Below are positions 1 to 8,600 of a stretch of 11,202 bases of DNA, in pieces. The notes under the pieces are model-generated. The model was not told the origin of the DNA. It did not search any database and saw nothing but the letters and a program-made list of their open reading frames with translations. A program made the translations under genes and the position numbers. This DNA is from JALZAQ01 sp038253885 (GTDB taxonomy: Bacteria; Gemmatimonadota; Gemmatimonadetes; Gemmatimonadales; Gemmatimonadaceae): positions 1 through 11,202 of the forward strand of contig JBBSGP010000073.1 in the NCBI GenBank assembly GCA_038253885.1, written 5' to 3'. How positions within the stretch are numbered: the stretch's first letter is position 1; every line of letters starts with the position of its first letter.

Positions 1-39
1 CACCAGACCGGCGAGAGCGGCATGGACCGCTTTACGCAT
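1..39 (-). CDS. 5' end of an unidentified gene, probably exported (partial)
   Basis: Only the first 13 codons are inside the window. The ATG at 39-37 reads MRKAVHAALAGLV: basic residues followed by a hydrophobic run, which looks like the start of a signal peptide. The start is supported by a strong AGGAGG (51-46) placed 6 nt upstream. The gene lies 60 nt downstream of the PorV-like gene on the same strand, so it is probably the next member of the same operon, with a 9-bp hairpin in between. The product cannot be identified from 13 residues. The strong ribosome site and signal-like start make a real gene likely; its function is unknown. Confidence 0.6.
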   Translation of the reverse strand, partial: MRKAVHAALAGLV

Positions 40-45
40 GAGTCT

Positions 46-51
46 CCTCCT
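46..51 (-). promoter_or_regulatory. Ribosome binding site of the left-edge partial gene
   Basis: AGGAGG on the minus strand, 6 nt before the ATG at 39. It is the main reason for calling a gene from so few codons. Confidence 0.65.
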
Positions 52-65
52 CTGAGAACAGCGAG

Positions 66-86
66 CGGGGCGGCCGAGCCGCCCCG
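66..86 (-). terminator. GC-rich hairpin after the PorV-like gene (possible terminator or attenuator)
   Basis: A perfect 9-bp inverted repeat (66-74 with 78-86) around a 3-nt loop starts 13 nt after the PorV-like stop codon and ends before the SD of the next gene. No T-tract follows it on the minus strand, so it is not a canonical Rho-independent terminator. It may be a partial terminator, an mRNA 3'-end stabiliser or an attenuator that lowers expression of the next gene. The structure is seen directly; its role is inferred. Confidence 0.45.
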
Positions 87-99
87 ATCACTGTCACGG

Positions 100-1218
100 T
101 CAGAAGCCGAATTCGAAGGTGAAGTGGTTTGTGTTGCCCAGTACTCCCGCGCCGTTCCAAGCGTAGTCGAACTGGACGTGCCGGCCACCGAGCGGGAGGC
201 GAACGCCACCGCCGAAGGCCAGGCCACGCTGGAAATCCTTGTCCTTTCCCGTGGTGTTCTGCTCGTTCATCCAGCGCTTCCCCGCGCGCAGGAACACCAT
301 GTCGCGCAATCCGTACTCGAGCCCGAGCGCGCCCTGCAGATCGGTGTCGATCGCATTGGCGAACTCACCGACCGCCCGCAGCTGTCCCGCTCCCGTGCCC
401 TGCGAGAAGAGCGCCTCGGCGCCCCCGACCAGATCTTCCATGATGCTGAAGCGGAAGGTCGTCGGCATCTCGAAGTCCTGGGTGCCGTAGTTCACGCGCA
501 CCACACCCGGAACAAACGTGTTGAAGACGTTCGCCTTGACCGCGTTCCCCGAGAAGTGCCCGGAGGAGCCGGCGTTGGTGAGCGTCGCGCCGATCGTGGA
601 GCCGTACAGCCCCGTCCGGAAGCGGAGTCCCACGTCCGCGCCGAAATACGTGATGGTCGCGTTGGAGATCCCCTCGCTCGCGTACTTGAGCCCCAGTCCC
701 ACATTCAACCGGTCGGTAAGGCGGCGTCCGTAGGAGACCTCCGCCATCGTGCCCGCGTAGTCGAACGAGCTACCGGTGGTGGGATCGCCACCGTCGGGAA
801 AATCGTAGGTCGTGCGCGGGATCTTGCCCGAGGACAGCTGTCCCATCTGGACCCCGATGACACCGGAGCCGGCGGGGAGGAGCGCCCCGCCCCAGAGGAA
901 GTTGAGACCGTCCTTTCCGTAGAGCTGGGTATAATCGAACCCGCCGGACACGCCCGTCACCTCCGCGGTACCGGCCAGATTCCAGTAGAGCGATGAGAAC
1001 CCTTCGCCGAGCGCCGAGTAGGCGCCGGCCATGCCCATGGCGCGGGCTCCCAGCCCGATCTCGAGGAAGTTGGCTCCGCGGGTTCCCACGCGGGAGTTGG
1101 TGTTGTTGCCACTCGGCACAATGGGGGTGCCCACCCCGGGGCCAACCTGGGCGCGGCTCTCGGCCGCACCCAGGCACATCAGGCCACCCACAGTCAGTGC
1201 AATCAGTCGTCGGTTCAT
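100..1218 (-). CDS. PorV/PorQ-family outer-membrane beta-barrel protein
   Basis: This is a 372-aa protein of the PorV/PorQ (UPF0164-like) family. In Bacteroidota, PorV is a barrel of the type IX secretion system (T9SS) that takes cargo with C-terminal signals from the translocon to the attachment complex. Residues 1-23 form a signal peptide (cut predicted at SRA|Q). The family hallmark follows at about 48-83: GANFLEIGLGARAMGMAGAY, then SSLYWNLAG, where relatives usually have NPAG. The rest is alternating beta-strand sequence rich in Gly and aromatics, ending in FTFEFGF with a terminal Phe as in outer-membrane barrels. The frame is open up to 1281, but the ATG at 1218 is chosen because it begins the signal peptide and has GAGGG (1229-1225) 6 nt upstream. 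It starts 13 nt after the stop of the 1459-aa gene, so the two are surely cotranscribed. Other T9SS genes are not in the window, so a T9SS role is an inference from family and context; FadL-like transport is an alternative. Confidence 0.85.
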   Translation of the reverse strand: MNRRLIALTVGGLMCLGAAESRAQVGPGVGTPIVPSGNNTNSRVGTRGANFLEIGLGARAMGMAGAYSALGEGFSSLYWNLAGTAEVTGVSGGFDYTQLYGKDGLNFLWGGALLPAGSGVIGVQMGQLSSGKIPRTTYDFPDGGDPTTGSSFDYAGTMAEVSYGRRLTDRLNVGLGLKYASEGISNATITYFGADVGLRFRTGLYGSTIGATLTNAGSSGHFSGNAVKANVFNTFVPGVVRVNYGTQDFEMPTTFRFSIMEDLVGGAEALFSQGTGAGQLRAVGEFANAIDTDLQGALGLEYGLRDMVFLRAGKRWMNEQNTTGKDKDFQRGLAFGGGVRLPLGGRHVQFDYAWNGAGVLGNTNHFTFEFGF

Positions 1219-1224
1219 AGGTAG

Positions 1225-1229
1225 CCCTC
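1225..1229 (-). promoter_or_regulatory. Ribosome binding site of the PorV-like gene
   Basis: GAGGG on the minus strand, 6 nt before the ATG at 1218. It sits in the 13-nt gap after the preceding gene, so translation of the two is probably coupled. It favours the start at 1218 over the in-frame extension to 1281. Confidence 0.6.
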
Positions 1230-1231
1230 GG

Positions 1232-4200
1232 TCAGCGAATAATGACAAACTTGCCCATATGACTGCCGAGCGATTTGCCATTCGTGTCCGTGCCGGTCAC
1301 AACGAAGAGGTAGAGACCACCGGCGATCAGGTTCCCCTCGCGAGTTCTAAGGTCGTAGATCAGGTCGCCCGTGTCGTTCAGGTCGGCCTCGGTCCAGCTG
1401 AGCTGCTGCATGAACTGTCCGGAGACCGTGTAGATGCGGATGTTCCCGCGCGCCGGCACGTGCGTGAACAGCATCGGGCGAAAGATGTCGCCCGGATTGC
1501 GCGGGTTCTGGTACTGGCTGAACACGATGTATGGGTTCGGCACCGCGCGCACGTTCTTGATATTGCTTGTGAGCGCCTTGCAGCTGACCGAATCCGGCAC
1601 ACCCGCGCCACCGGCGCCCCCCGTGCAGGCGGCGGCGAGCTGCGCGCCGGTCGCCTGCGGCGTGACCACGAAGCTGAACTGCTGCGTCGTGGTGAGCTTC
1701 GGGTTGTACAGCACCGACTCCACCGTGCCTGGCTGGGTTGTGATGTAGGTCGTCGCGCCGCGGGTCAGCAGCGCCAAGGGATTGCAGCTGGGCCGCAGAC
1801 CGATGGAGGTCGGGCAGGCCAGCGAGAAGTTCGTGAAGGTCGCGACGTCAGGTGTGGCTGGATTCCCATCCGTATCCTCCAGCAAGAAGAGCTGGTCGCC
1901 CGGAACCCAGACGTCGGCCGGAATCGGCACGGTCAGCGTGTCCTGCCCATTTCCGAGCAGGATCGTGTTGCTGGCGCGCTTCTTCATGACGACGTTGACC
2001 ACGCGATTGCCGAACGACGCGTTGGTGATGGTGAACGGCAGCTTCACCGCCACGAGCTGACTGGCGTCGCCGCCGGCGATTCCGACGGCGGTCGCCGCCG
2101 CCGAGGTCGCGATGCCCGTCTGTGCCACCACGCGCGCCGTCAACGACGCGTTGACCGCCGCGATCGTGCTGTCACGGGACGTCGAGAGACGGAAGACCTC
2201 GCCCGGACCGAACGGCTTGTCCTTCCAGGTGATGTCGTACTCGCCACCCTTCGCGTTGGCCGCGTTCACGACGACACTCGCCGTGGCGACGCGCACGTAG
2301 GGAACGACGAGAGGCTTGACGACCTTGCCGTCCGGGCCCACGAACACCTCGCCGCGCGCCGTGTTGAAGGCCAGGTCAGGTGAGGCATCGAACGCCACGT
2401 TGAAGCCAGGGAAAGCTGCCGAGCTGAAGAATGCCTCCGGCGTGGCACTGCTATTGAAATTGCTCGTGACCAGGATCGGCTTGTTGTTCTGGCTGGCATT
2501 CACGATGATCGCCGTGAGCCCCGCGAAGCGGAACGTCCGGATGCGGCCATACTTGCTTCCGCTGGGAGCGACCGCCGGTGTCTCGCTCACCAACGCGCCA
2601 CCGGACAGCCCGATCCCGCCGAGACCGGTCTGCGTGGAATCCGTGAAGGCCGTCCCACCGCGGTACCCGGTGACGATGCTCTTGCTGTTGAGGATCGTCT
2701 TCCCATCCGGTCCGACCGTATCCCGCTGGACGACGATGACGCTATCGTAGAACGAGACGGTGTACGTTCCCGGCACCGGCTGGCTCGACGCGGAGGTCAC
2801 GATCAACCGCGAGGAAGGCGCCGGCCCGGCGACGGTGGTCACCGTGAAGATCGGCGACTGGGCGCCGGCCTGAAGCGACGCCGGCACGTACACCGTGATG
2901 GCGTTCGGTCCCGACGTGGCGAGCTGGTTGAACAGCTGCGGCGCGAACGCGATCGTCTCGGCGCGGCAGTTCAAGGTGCAGATGAAGGTCGTGTCCGTGC
3001 CGACGATCGTGCCGATGCCAACCTTGTCCCCGTTCAGGACGGTGAGGCTGACACCCTTGGTCGCCCCGATGAGCACGTACGTGTACGACGTCCCGCCGTT
3101 CACGTTCGGATCCGTGTAGGTGCTCGGCACGAGACCCGTATTGGGATCCCGCTGGAGCTTGTCGTACGGCAGGAATCCCAGCGAGGCGAATGGCCCCCCG
3201 GTCGCCGGTGACGGAGTGCAGTTAGCGCTGTTGGTGAAGGTATTCCCTCCGTCGCACGACTTGAAGACGTAGATCTGGTCGAAGTTCGACAGCGCGAACG
3301 TCGTATCCGCCTTGGTAAGCGACTTCTGTACGATCTTCACGGTGCTGCCAAACGCCTGACCCGAGCTGGCGAGACTGTCGATCAGCGCTCTGTTCAGCTT
3401 CACCAGACGCTGATCGGCGTTGAACGACAGCGTGCCGTTGCCAGTCGTATCCCTCAACGCTGCCCGGTACTTGCTCACCAGGTTGAGAAGGAACGCGTCC
3501 GTCGATGTCTCGGCGGTCTTGGTGAAACGTAGTGTGACCTGGGCAACGCCTTTGTTTCCCCCGATCACCTCGACCGCGTTCACCTTGATCGTGTCACGCG
3601 GCAGCGGCTCCGGGCCGAGGTAGAAGTTCAGGTAGTGGTCGATCGCCGCGTTGACCTTGGTGATCAGCGCGATCGAGTCGCCGTTGGCGAAGCAGCAGGC
3701 CGACGTCATCGCGATCACGAACGACGTCGTGTCGCCCGCCTTGAGCTTGATCGGTCCCACGGTCCCAATACCCCCGGTGTTGCTGTATCCGCCGAGGAAG
3801 CGTCGGTCCGGGCCGCCCGTGTGAGGCATCGTGTCGGAGAAGAGCCCGACGCACGCCGTGGCCAGGCTGGAGCCTCCCGTCTTGCTCGAGCACGTATCGA
3901 AGAACAGGGTATCGGCGATGCCGTCGTGGTTGTAGTCGAACGACGCCACGCCGGGGACGTAGCGGTTGAACCCACCCGACTGCGGAAAATCCGACGGCCC
4001 CGTGCCGATGTTTGTCGGCGCCGCCGGCCAGTCAGCCGAGCGGAAGGTGTGCCAGAGAATCTGGTTGTTGGAGTTCTGCAGATCGGTGATCGCACGCGTG
4101 CCGAGAACGTTCTTCTCGGTCGAGGAGATCATGCCGAACATCCGCTGCATGTGATCGGCGAGCAGGTCGCTCGTCGCCCACGTCGTGCGCGAGCAGGCGC

Positions 4201-5611
4201 GGAAGCCGCAGAGGTGTCCGTGGTTGAAGGTGATGGTGTCCTTCAACAGGTTCGGATTGACCGTGCCCCTGAGTGCGAAGAACGGTGAGCTCGGACGGCT
4301 GAAGAGCTTGTTTCGGGTATCACCGAGCGGGCTCTTGAGGATGATGAACGCGCTCGCGCCGAGCCCGAACGGCGGGAAACCGGCTCCGAGCGTGGTGACA
4401 TCCCCAACCTTGAGGTCGGCCACCTGAACCGCGCCGTTGCACACCGGCGGCGTCTGGTGGGAGCACACGCCCGTGTTGATGATCGTGTTCAGCTCCGGGC
4501 GGTGATACACCAGGTTGCGCTGGGTCTCGCTGTACACCGTCGGCATCGGCCCGATGTAGAGCGAGTCGTAGTCCACACCATTTCCATAGACGAAAGCCGA
4601 GTTGTTGGCGATCGTAAATTGATAAAAGACCACGTCCGCCAGGGCGGGAATGCCGAACGCGAAGCCATCGGTACGCACCTCCAGACCGAGCGGATAGCCC
4701 GGCTTATTAGGGGCGCCCGAGGGGCACGCCGCGCCGAGTCCGTTCTTGAAGGCGCGCGCCATATTTCCGTACGTGCGCCCGGTCGATCCACCGCACAGGT
4801 CGTCCTTCGAGTAATCGTTATAAGACCCGTACGCCTGAAAGGTGCCGAACTGGCGGTCCAGCTTTCCCGACCCATCCGGGTTCCCTTCCGGATAGCGCCA
4901 GAAATCGAAGGTGAACGTTCCCGGGGTGCTGAGAGCTTTCGCGAGGTAGACGGAACCGGGAATAGGCTTCCGACCCTGCCAGCCGAGCGTGCCCCAGGTT
5001 ACGGGACAATCGGAGCCAGCGAGGAGTGGATTACCAGGTCCGAGCTCGAATGTCTTTCCGCGGTGATCGCGACAGCTGTTGTCGGACGTGGATTGAATCC
5101 CGGAATGAATCGGGCCAAGCTGGTTGTCGGCAGCGAGAAGCCGGTCTCGACCATTGGACTCGCTCCGATAGGCGACCGTGAAGCCGCCACCGACGGACCC
5201 GCTGAGACCACCGATGTTCGGATTGCTCGCGTTCGCCGCGATAATCTTCGCGCGCTGCGAGGGCGGAGCTCCCCACGCGAAATCGAAATTGATGTAGGAG
5301 CTGGCCGCCCCGCCCGGCGTCCCGTCGGCCGTGAACCCCGAGCCCGATCCAAAGTCCATCGAGCCATAGTTGGACAGGGTCCAATTGTACTTCCCGGACG
5401 TCTTGAGCGCCGAATAGGCCTGATCAGCCAGGCCGAACAGGGCAAACCCCTGCCGCTTCCTGGCGGAAGGGAGTTGCGGCTCGCCATCTGGACGCAAGGG
5501 CACCTGATTGCTGCGCGACTGCGCAACCGCGACACCGGGGAGGGTGCTGCTCAGGGCCAGAGCGGTGGTGGCGAACCCAAGACGGAGGCTCCGACTAGAA
5601 AGTCGTCGCAT
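1232..5611 (-). CDS. Large secreted or surface protein with a C-terminal FlgD/T9SS-like domain
   Basis: This is a 1459-aa exported protein with no enzymatic motif I recognise. Residues 1-30 form a signal peptide (AVA|Q) with no lipobox. The body is rich in Gly, Ser, Thr and Asn and looks like beta structure. A segment near 324 (VVFYQFTIANNS, then VDYDSLYIG) resembles those of large secreted proteins of the FCB group. Residues 559-567 (DYNHDGIAD) fit a dockerin/TSP3-type calcium loop. A fibronectin-III-like strand pattern ends near 854 (GGTSYTYVLIGATKG). The last 110 residues (about 1350-1459) have the FlgD/T9SS-tail layout: VRAVPNPY, NPGD, IRIYTVSGQ, YDLRTREGN, GLYLFVV, MGKFVIIR. There are 20 cysteines, many in close pairs, which suggests disulfides. 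The ATG at 5611 has AGGAG 10 nt upstream; a TTG at 5620 is in frame but only 1 nt from that SD. The gene lies between the TonB receptor and PorV-like genes, so it may be the receptor's surface partner or cargo of the PorV-like protein. Confidence 0.85.
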   Translation of the reverse strand: MRRLSSRSLRLGFATTALALSSTLPGVAVAQSRSNQVPLRPDGEPQLPSARKRQGFALFGLADQAYSALKTSGKYNWTLSNYGSMDFGSGSGFTADGTPGGAASSYINFDFAWGAPPSQRAKIIAANASNPNIGGLSGSVGGGFTVAYRSESNGRDRLLAADNQLGPIHSGIQSTSDNSCRDHRGKTFELGPGNPLLAGSDCPVTWGTLGWQGRKPIPGSVYLAKALSTPGTFTFDFWRYPEGNPDGSGKLDRQFGTFQAYGSYNDYSKDDLCGGSTGRTYGNMARAFKNGLGAACPSGAPNKPGYPLGLEVRTDGFAFGIPALADVVFYQFTIANNSAFVYGNGVDYDSLYIGPMPTVYSETQRNLVYHRPELNTIINTGVCSHQTPPVCNGAVQVADLKVGDVTTLGAGFPPFGLGASAFIILKSPLGDTRNKLFSRPSSPFFALRGTVNPNLLKDTITFNHGHLCGFRACSRTTWATSDLLADHMQRMFGMISSTEKNVLGTRAITDLQNSNNQILWHTFRSADWPAAPTNIGTGPSDFPQSGGFNRYVPGVASFDYNHDGIADTLFFDTCSSKTGGSSLATACVGLFSDTMPHTGGPDRRFLGGYSNTGGIGTVGPIKLKAGDTTSFVIAMTSACCFANGDSIALITKVNAAIDHYLNFYLGPEPLPRDTIKVNAVEVIGGNKGVAQVTLRFTKTAETSTDAFLLNLVSKYRAALRDTTGNGTLSFNADQRLVKLNRALIDSLASSGQAFGSTVKIVQKSLTKADTTFALSNFDQIYVFKSCDGGNTFTNSANCTPSPATGGPFASLGFLPYDKLQRDPNTGLVPSTYTDPNVNGGTSYTYVLIGATKGVSLTVLNGDKVGIGTIVGTDTTFICTLNCRAETIAFAPQLFNQLATSGPNAITVYVPASLQAGAQSPIFTVTTVAGPAPSSRLIVTSASSQPVPGTYTVSFYDSVIVVQRDTVGPDGKTILNSKSIVTGYRGGTAFTDSTQTGLGGIGLSGGALVSETPAVAPSGSKYGRIRTFRFAGLTAIIVNASQNNKPILVTSNFNSSATPEAFFSSAAFPGFNVAFDASPDLAFNTARGEVFVGPDGKVVKPLVVPYVRVATASVVVNAANAKGGEYDITWKDKPFGPGEVFRLSTSRDSTIAAVNASLTARVVAQTGIATSAAATAVGIAGGDASQLVAVKLPFTITNASFGNRVVNVVMKKRASNTILLGNGQDTLTVPIPADVWVPGDQLFLLEDTDGNPATPDVATFTNFSLACPTSIGLRPSCNPLALLTRGATTYITTQPGTVESVLYNPKLTTTQQFSFVVTPQATGAQLAAACTGGAGGAGVPDSVSCKALTSNIKNVRAVPNPYIVFSQYQNPRNPGDIFRPMLFTHVPARGNIRIYTVSGQFMQQLSWTEADLNDTGDLIYDLRTREGNLIAGGLYLFVVTGTDTNGKSLGSHMGKFVIIR

Positions 5612-5621
5612 TGAGTTCAAT

Positions 5622-5626
5622 CTCCT
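5622..5626 (-). promoter_or_regulatory. Ribosome binding site deciding the start of the 1459-aa protein
   Basis: AGGAG on the minus strand is 10 nt from the ATG at 5611 but only 1 nt from the in-frame TTG at 5620. Spacing therefore favours the ATG, which also gives a clean signal peptide. Confidence 0.5.
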
Positions 5627-5638
5627 GTGACATGGTGG

Positions 5639-5669
5639 CCGGGGCCGGCCCGAAAGGAGCCGACCCCGG
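5639..5669 (-). terminator. Hairpin between the TonB-receptor gene and the 1459-aa gene
   Basis: The arms 5639-5649 and 5659-5669 pair over 11 positions with a 9-nt loop. The one imperfect position is a G-U wobble in minus-strand RNA but a C-A mismatch in plus-strand RNA, so the structure fits transcription in the operon direction. It begins 8 nt after the receptor stop codon and ends before the next SD. With no U-tract it is more likely a leaky terminator or an mRNA-stabilising stem that adjusts the expression ratio of the two genes than a full stop. Confidence 0.5.
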
Positions 5670-5677
5670 TCTCGAGG

Positions 5678-8600
5678 CTAGAAGCTGACACGAACGCCGC
5701 CAAAGATCGTGCGCCGCTCGCCGAAGAAATCCGGACGATCCGTGAGAGTCGAGGTGGCGATATCGGGGCGGACCGAGTTGCCCTGCCGCGCCCGGCTCTG
5801 ATCGATCGCGCCGGCCTCGCAGCTGCCGGTGCTGTCGAATACCTGGATGCAGTTCTTCCGGTCCAGAATGTTGTGCGCCTGCAGAAACGCTGTGTACCGC
5901 AGGTTCGACACGTGGAAGCCCTTCTGCAGCGCCGCGTCGATCGTGAGCGTATTCGGGCCGCGGGCGGAGTTGCGCTCCGTCTTGTTCAGGCCAAACCCGA
6001 AGAAATCGAACACTGGCGTATAGGGGAACCCGCTCGCCGCGTGCACCGTGAGGCTGGCCGTGGTGTTCCGCGCCAGCCAGCCGAGCCGCGCCTTGGGGAT
6101 GTTCTCCTGCACCTGGCCAATGAGACTGGCGTTGAACACGTGCGTCTGATCGAGATCCGAGGGGACCTCGTTCAGGTTGTTCGGGTCGCCCTGGTTATTC
6201 TGCCGCTCGATCTCACGCTGCGGCTCGGACGCGTTGGTCCGCGCCTTGGAGTACGAGTAGTTGAAATCGAAGCCCCAGTAGCTCTGCACCCGGCGCCGGA
6301 GCTGCAGCTCAAACCCACGCACCGTCTGATAGTCCTGATTCACCAGGATCTGGTAGCCCGGTGTGTTCGTCGGTGAGTAGGTCAGTCCCGGATCGAAGAC
6401 CTGCTCGAAACCGAAGCGGCCAAGCCTCTGTCCGCCCTGCCGGATGCCCGTCAGGCCCGATTCGTTCTTGTTGAAGAGCGTCGCGCCGAGGGCGTAGACG
6501 CCGGCGAACTCCTGGTTGTAGCCCATCTCGTAGTTCGTGGACTGCTCGATCTTGAGGTTCGGGTTGCCCACCAACCCAACACTGCCGCCCGGCGTGAAAA
6601 TTCGCGGACCGCTCGTCAGCCCTTCGGAGGGCGTCCCGATGCCGGTGTTGTTGAGCAGGCTGTTGAGCAGCGGGTTCTGGGAGTAGCGCCCGAAGTTGAA
6701 GAACACCGACGAGCTCTGCGACAGCGGGAAGCTGACGCCGATGCGCGGGCTGAACTGTTTCCGCGCGCTCGCGGCCTTGAAGTCGTCGAACGCCGCGATC
6801 TTGGCGGCCAGCTTGATGTCGTCCGGGCCGCAGCCGGTGGTGGCCCAGGCCGGATTGGGCGTCAGGATCGTGTCGCGGCGGATCCCGTTCTCATCCAGGA
6901 AGCCGTAGCGAACCCCGCCGGCGAAGCGGGGATCCGTCGGGTTCTTGCAGACGTCGACGGCCGTCGTGCCGTTGGTCGGGTCGAGTGGATTCGCAAAGAA
7001 CGTCCCGGGGACCTTTCCGTAGTCGAAGCGCGCCCCGAGCTTGAGCGTCAGGAAGTCGTACTCGATCTTGTCCTGGAGGTACGTCCCGATGTCATAGGGC
7101 TTGTTGGCGTAGCTCTGCGCGAATTGCGGGGTGTTCTGCCCTGTCTGCTGCGTCACGTTGACCTTGAGGTCGTAGCGCTGGTAGAGGAAGCCGCCCCGCA
7201 GGTTGTGGTGGTCGGTGATCTGGCTCTCGAGATCGCCGCGCAGCACCTGAGTGGTCAGCTTCTCGCCGCCGTAGAACGTGTCGGTGCCGCAGGTCGGGTT
7301 GATGGCGCAGGTTCCAGCGAGCGGGCCGATGAAGCGGTCGTCGGTGAAGTTCGTCTCCCCGAACTGCGCTTTCAGGCAGACGCCCTGGAAGTAATTGCAG
7401 GTCGTGCGGTCGGTCTGGAACGCGCCCGCTGTGACGCTGTAGCTGGTGCGTCCGAGCGTCTGCTTGAGCGTTCCCGCGTACAGCCGCTGTGAGGAGTTGA
7501 TCGAGCTCTCGACCACCTTCTCGAAGTCGAGCGCGGCGAGCCGGTAGCCCGGCAGGTTGCCGATAAAGACCGCCGAGTCCGCAGGGGTCGAGGCCGCCGG
7601 ACTGCCGAGTGCCTTGCCGTACGTGGTGAAGTACTGGAAGTCGTAAGGCTTGCGCTGCACCTGGTTGTCCAAGAAGGTGCCTGTGAGGCGCGCCGTCGGC
7701 GTGATCACGAAGGCCAGCTTGCCGAACACCTGGCGCGTGTTGTGGAAGCCGAACGCCCGCCACCCCGGAATGATGTCACGGAAGTCCGGGCCGCGAGCCG
7801 GGAGGGCCTCGGTGGTCTCCTGGATGCTCGGCAGGAAGAACTGGTTGTCGAACTGGAGCACCGCGTCGGCCTGCCGCTCCTGACGGCCGGAGACAATGAA
7901 GCGGAGCTTGTCGGAGGTGCCAGGCACCGGACCCGAGAAGAAGCCCTCCACCAGGTTGTAGTCGCGGAGGTCGTCCGACTCGTTTCCGAGGGCGCCGCCC
8001 AGACGGCTGGTCTGGTAGCTCACCTCCCCGGCGAGGTCGGTGCCGCCTTCCTTGGTCGCGATGTTGATGATGCCGGAGAGAGCGTTGCCATACTCCGGAC
8101 CCATCCCGCCCTTGAGGAAGTCCACCTGGTTGACGGCCTCGGGCGACAACGACAGCGCGGGACCGCCGTAGATGAAGTTGTTCACCGGGATGCCGTCGAT
8201 CAGCATCAGCGTCTCGCCCTGGCGGCCGCCCCGGATGTACACCGGGTTGTTGACGTTGCGCCGGCTCTCGGCGAACGAGATGATGTCGGTCGAGTTGGGC
8301 GCCTGCACGAAGCCCTGTTGCAGCGACAGCGCCTGCTCGATCGACGTCACCGGCAACGCCTGGATCTGGGCCGCAGTGATCGGGATCTGGCTTCCCGTCT
8401 GACCCGGCTCGATCAGGGGCGTGGTGACCGCCTGGATCTTCACGATCCCGACGTTCACGCCGGCGGTCGGCATGGCGAAGTTCACATCGCGCGTGACATC
8501 GATGCTGACCTGCACGTTGTTCTGCTGCACCGTCTGATAGCCGATACGGCGGGCGGTGACGGTGTACGTGCCCGGGGGCACGGTGAGAATGAAGAAACGC

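Noticed and set aside
22..996. A 324-codon plus-strand frame opposite the PorV-like gene
   Set aside because: It lies antisense to a gene with family hallmarks and has no domain of its own.
1031..2383. A 450-codon plus-strand frame across the PorV-like and large-protein genes
   Set aside because: It crosses the junction of two well-supported minus-strand genes and gives a low-complexity Arg/Val/Asp-rich product with no recognisable domain.
4457..5614. A 385-codon plus-strand frame opposite the start of the large protein
   Set aside because: Same reason: antisense shadow, Arg/Ala/Gly-rich, without a family motif.
5618..5620. TTG at 5620 as the start of the large protein
   Set aside because: It is only 1 nt from the AGGAG, and the ATG three codons later has acceptable spacing and gives a clean signal peptide.
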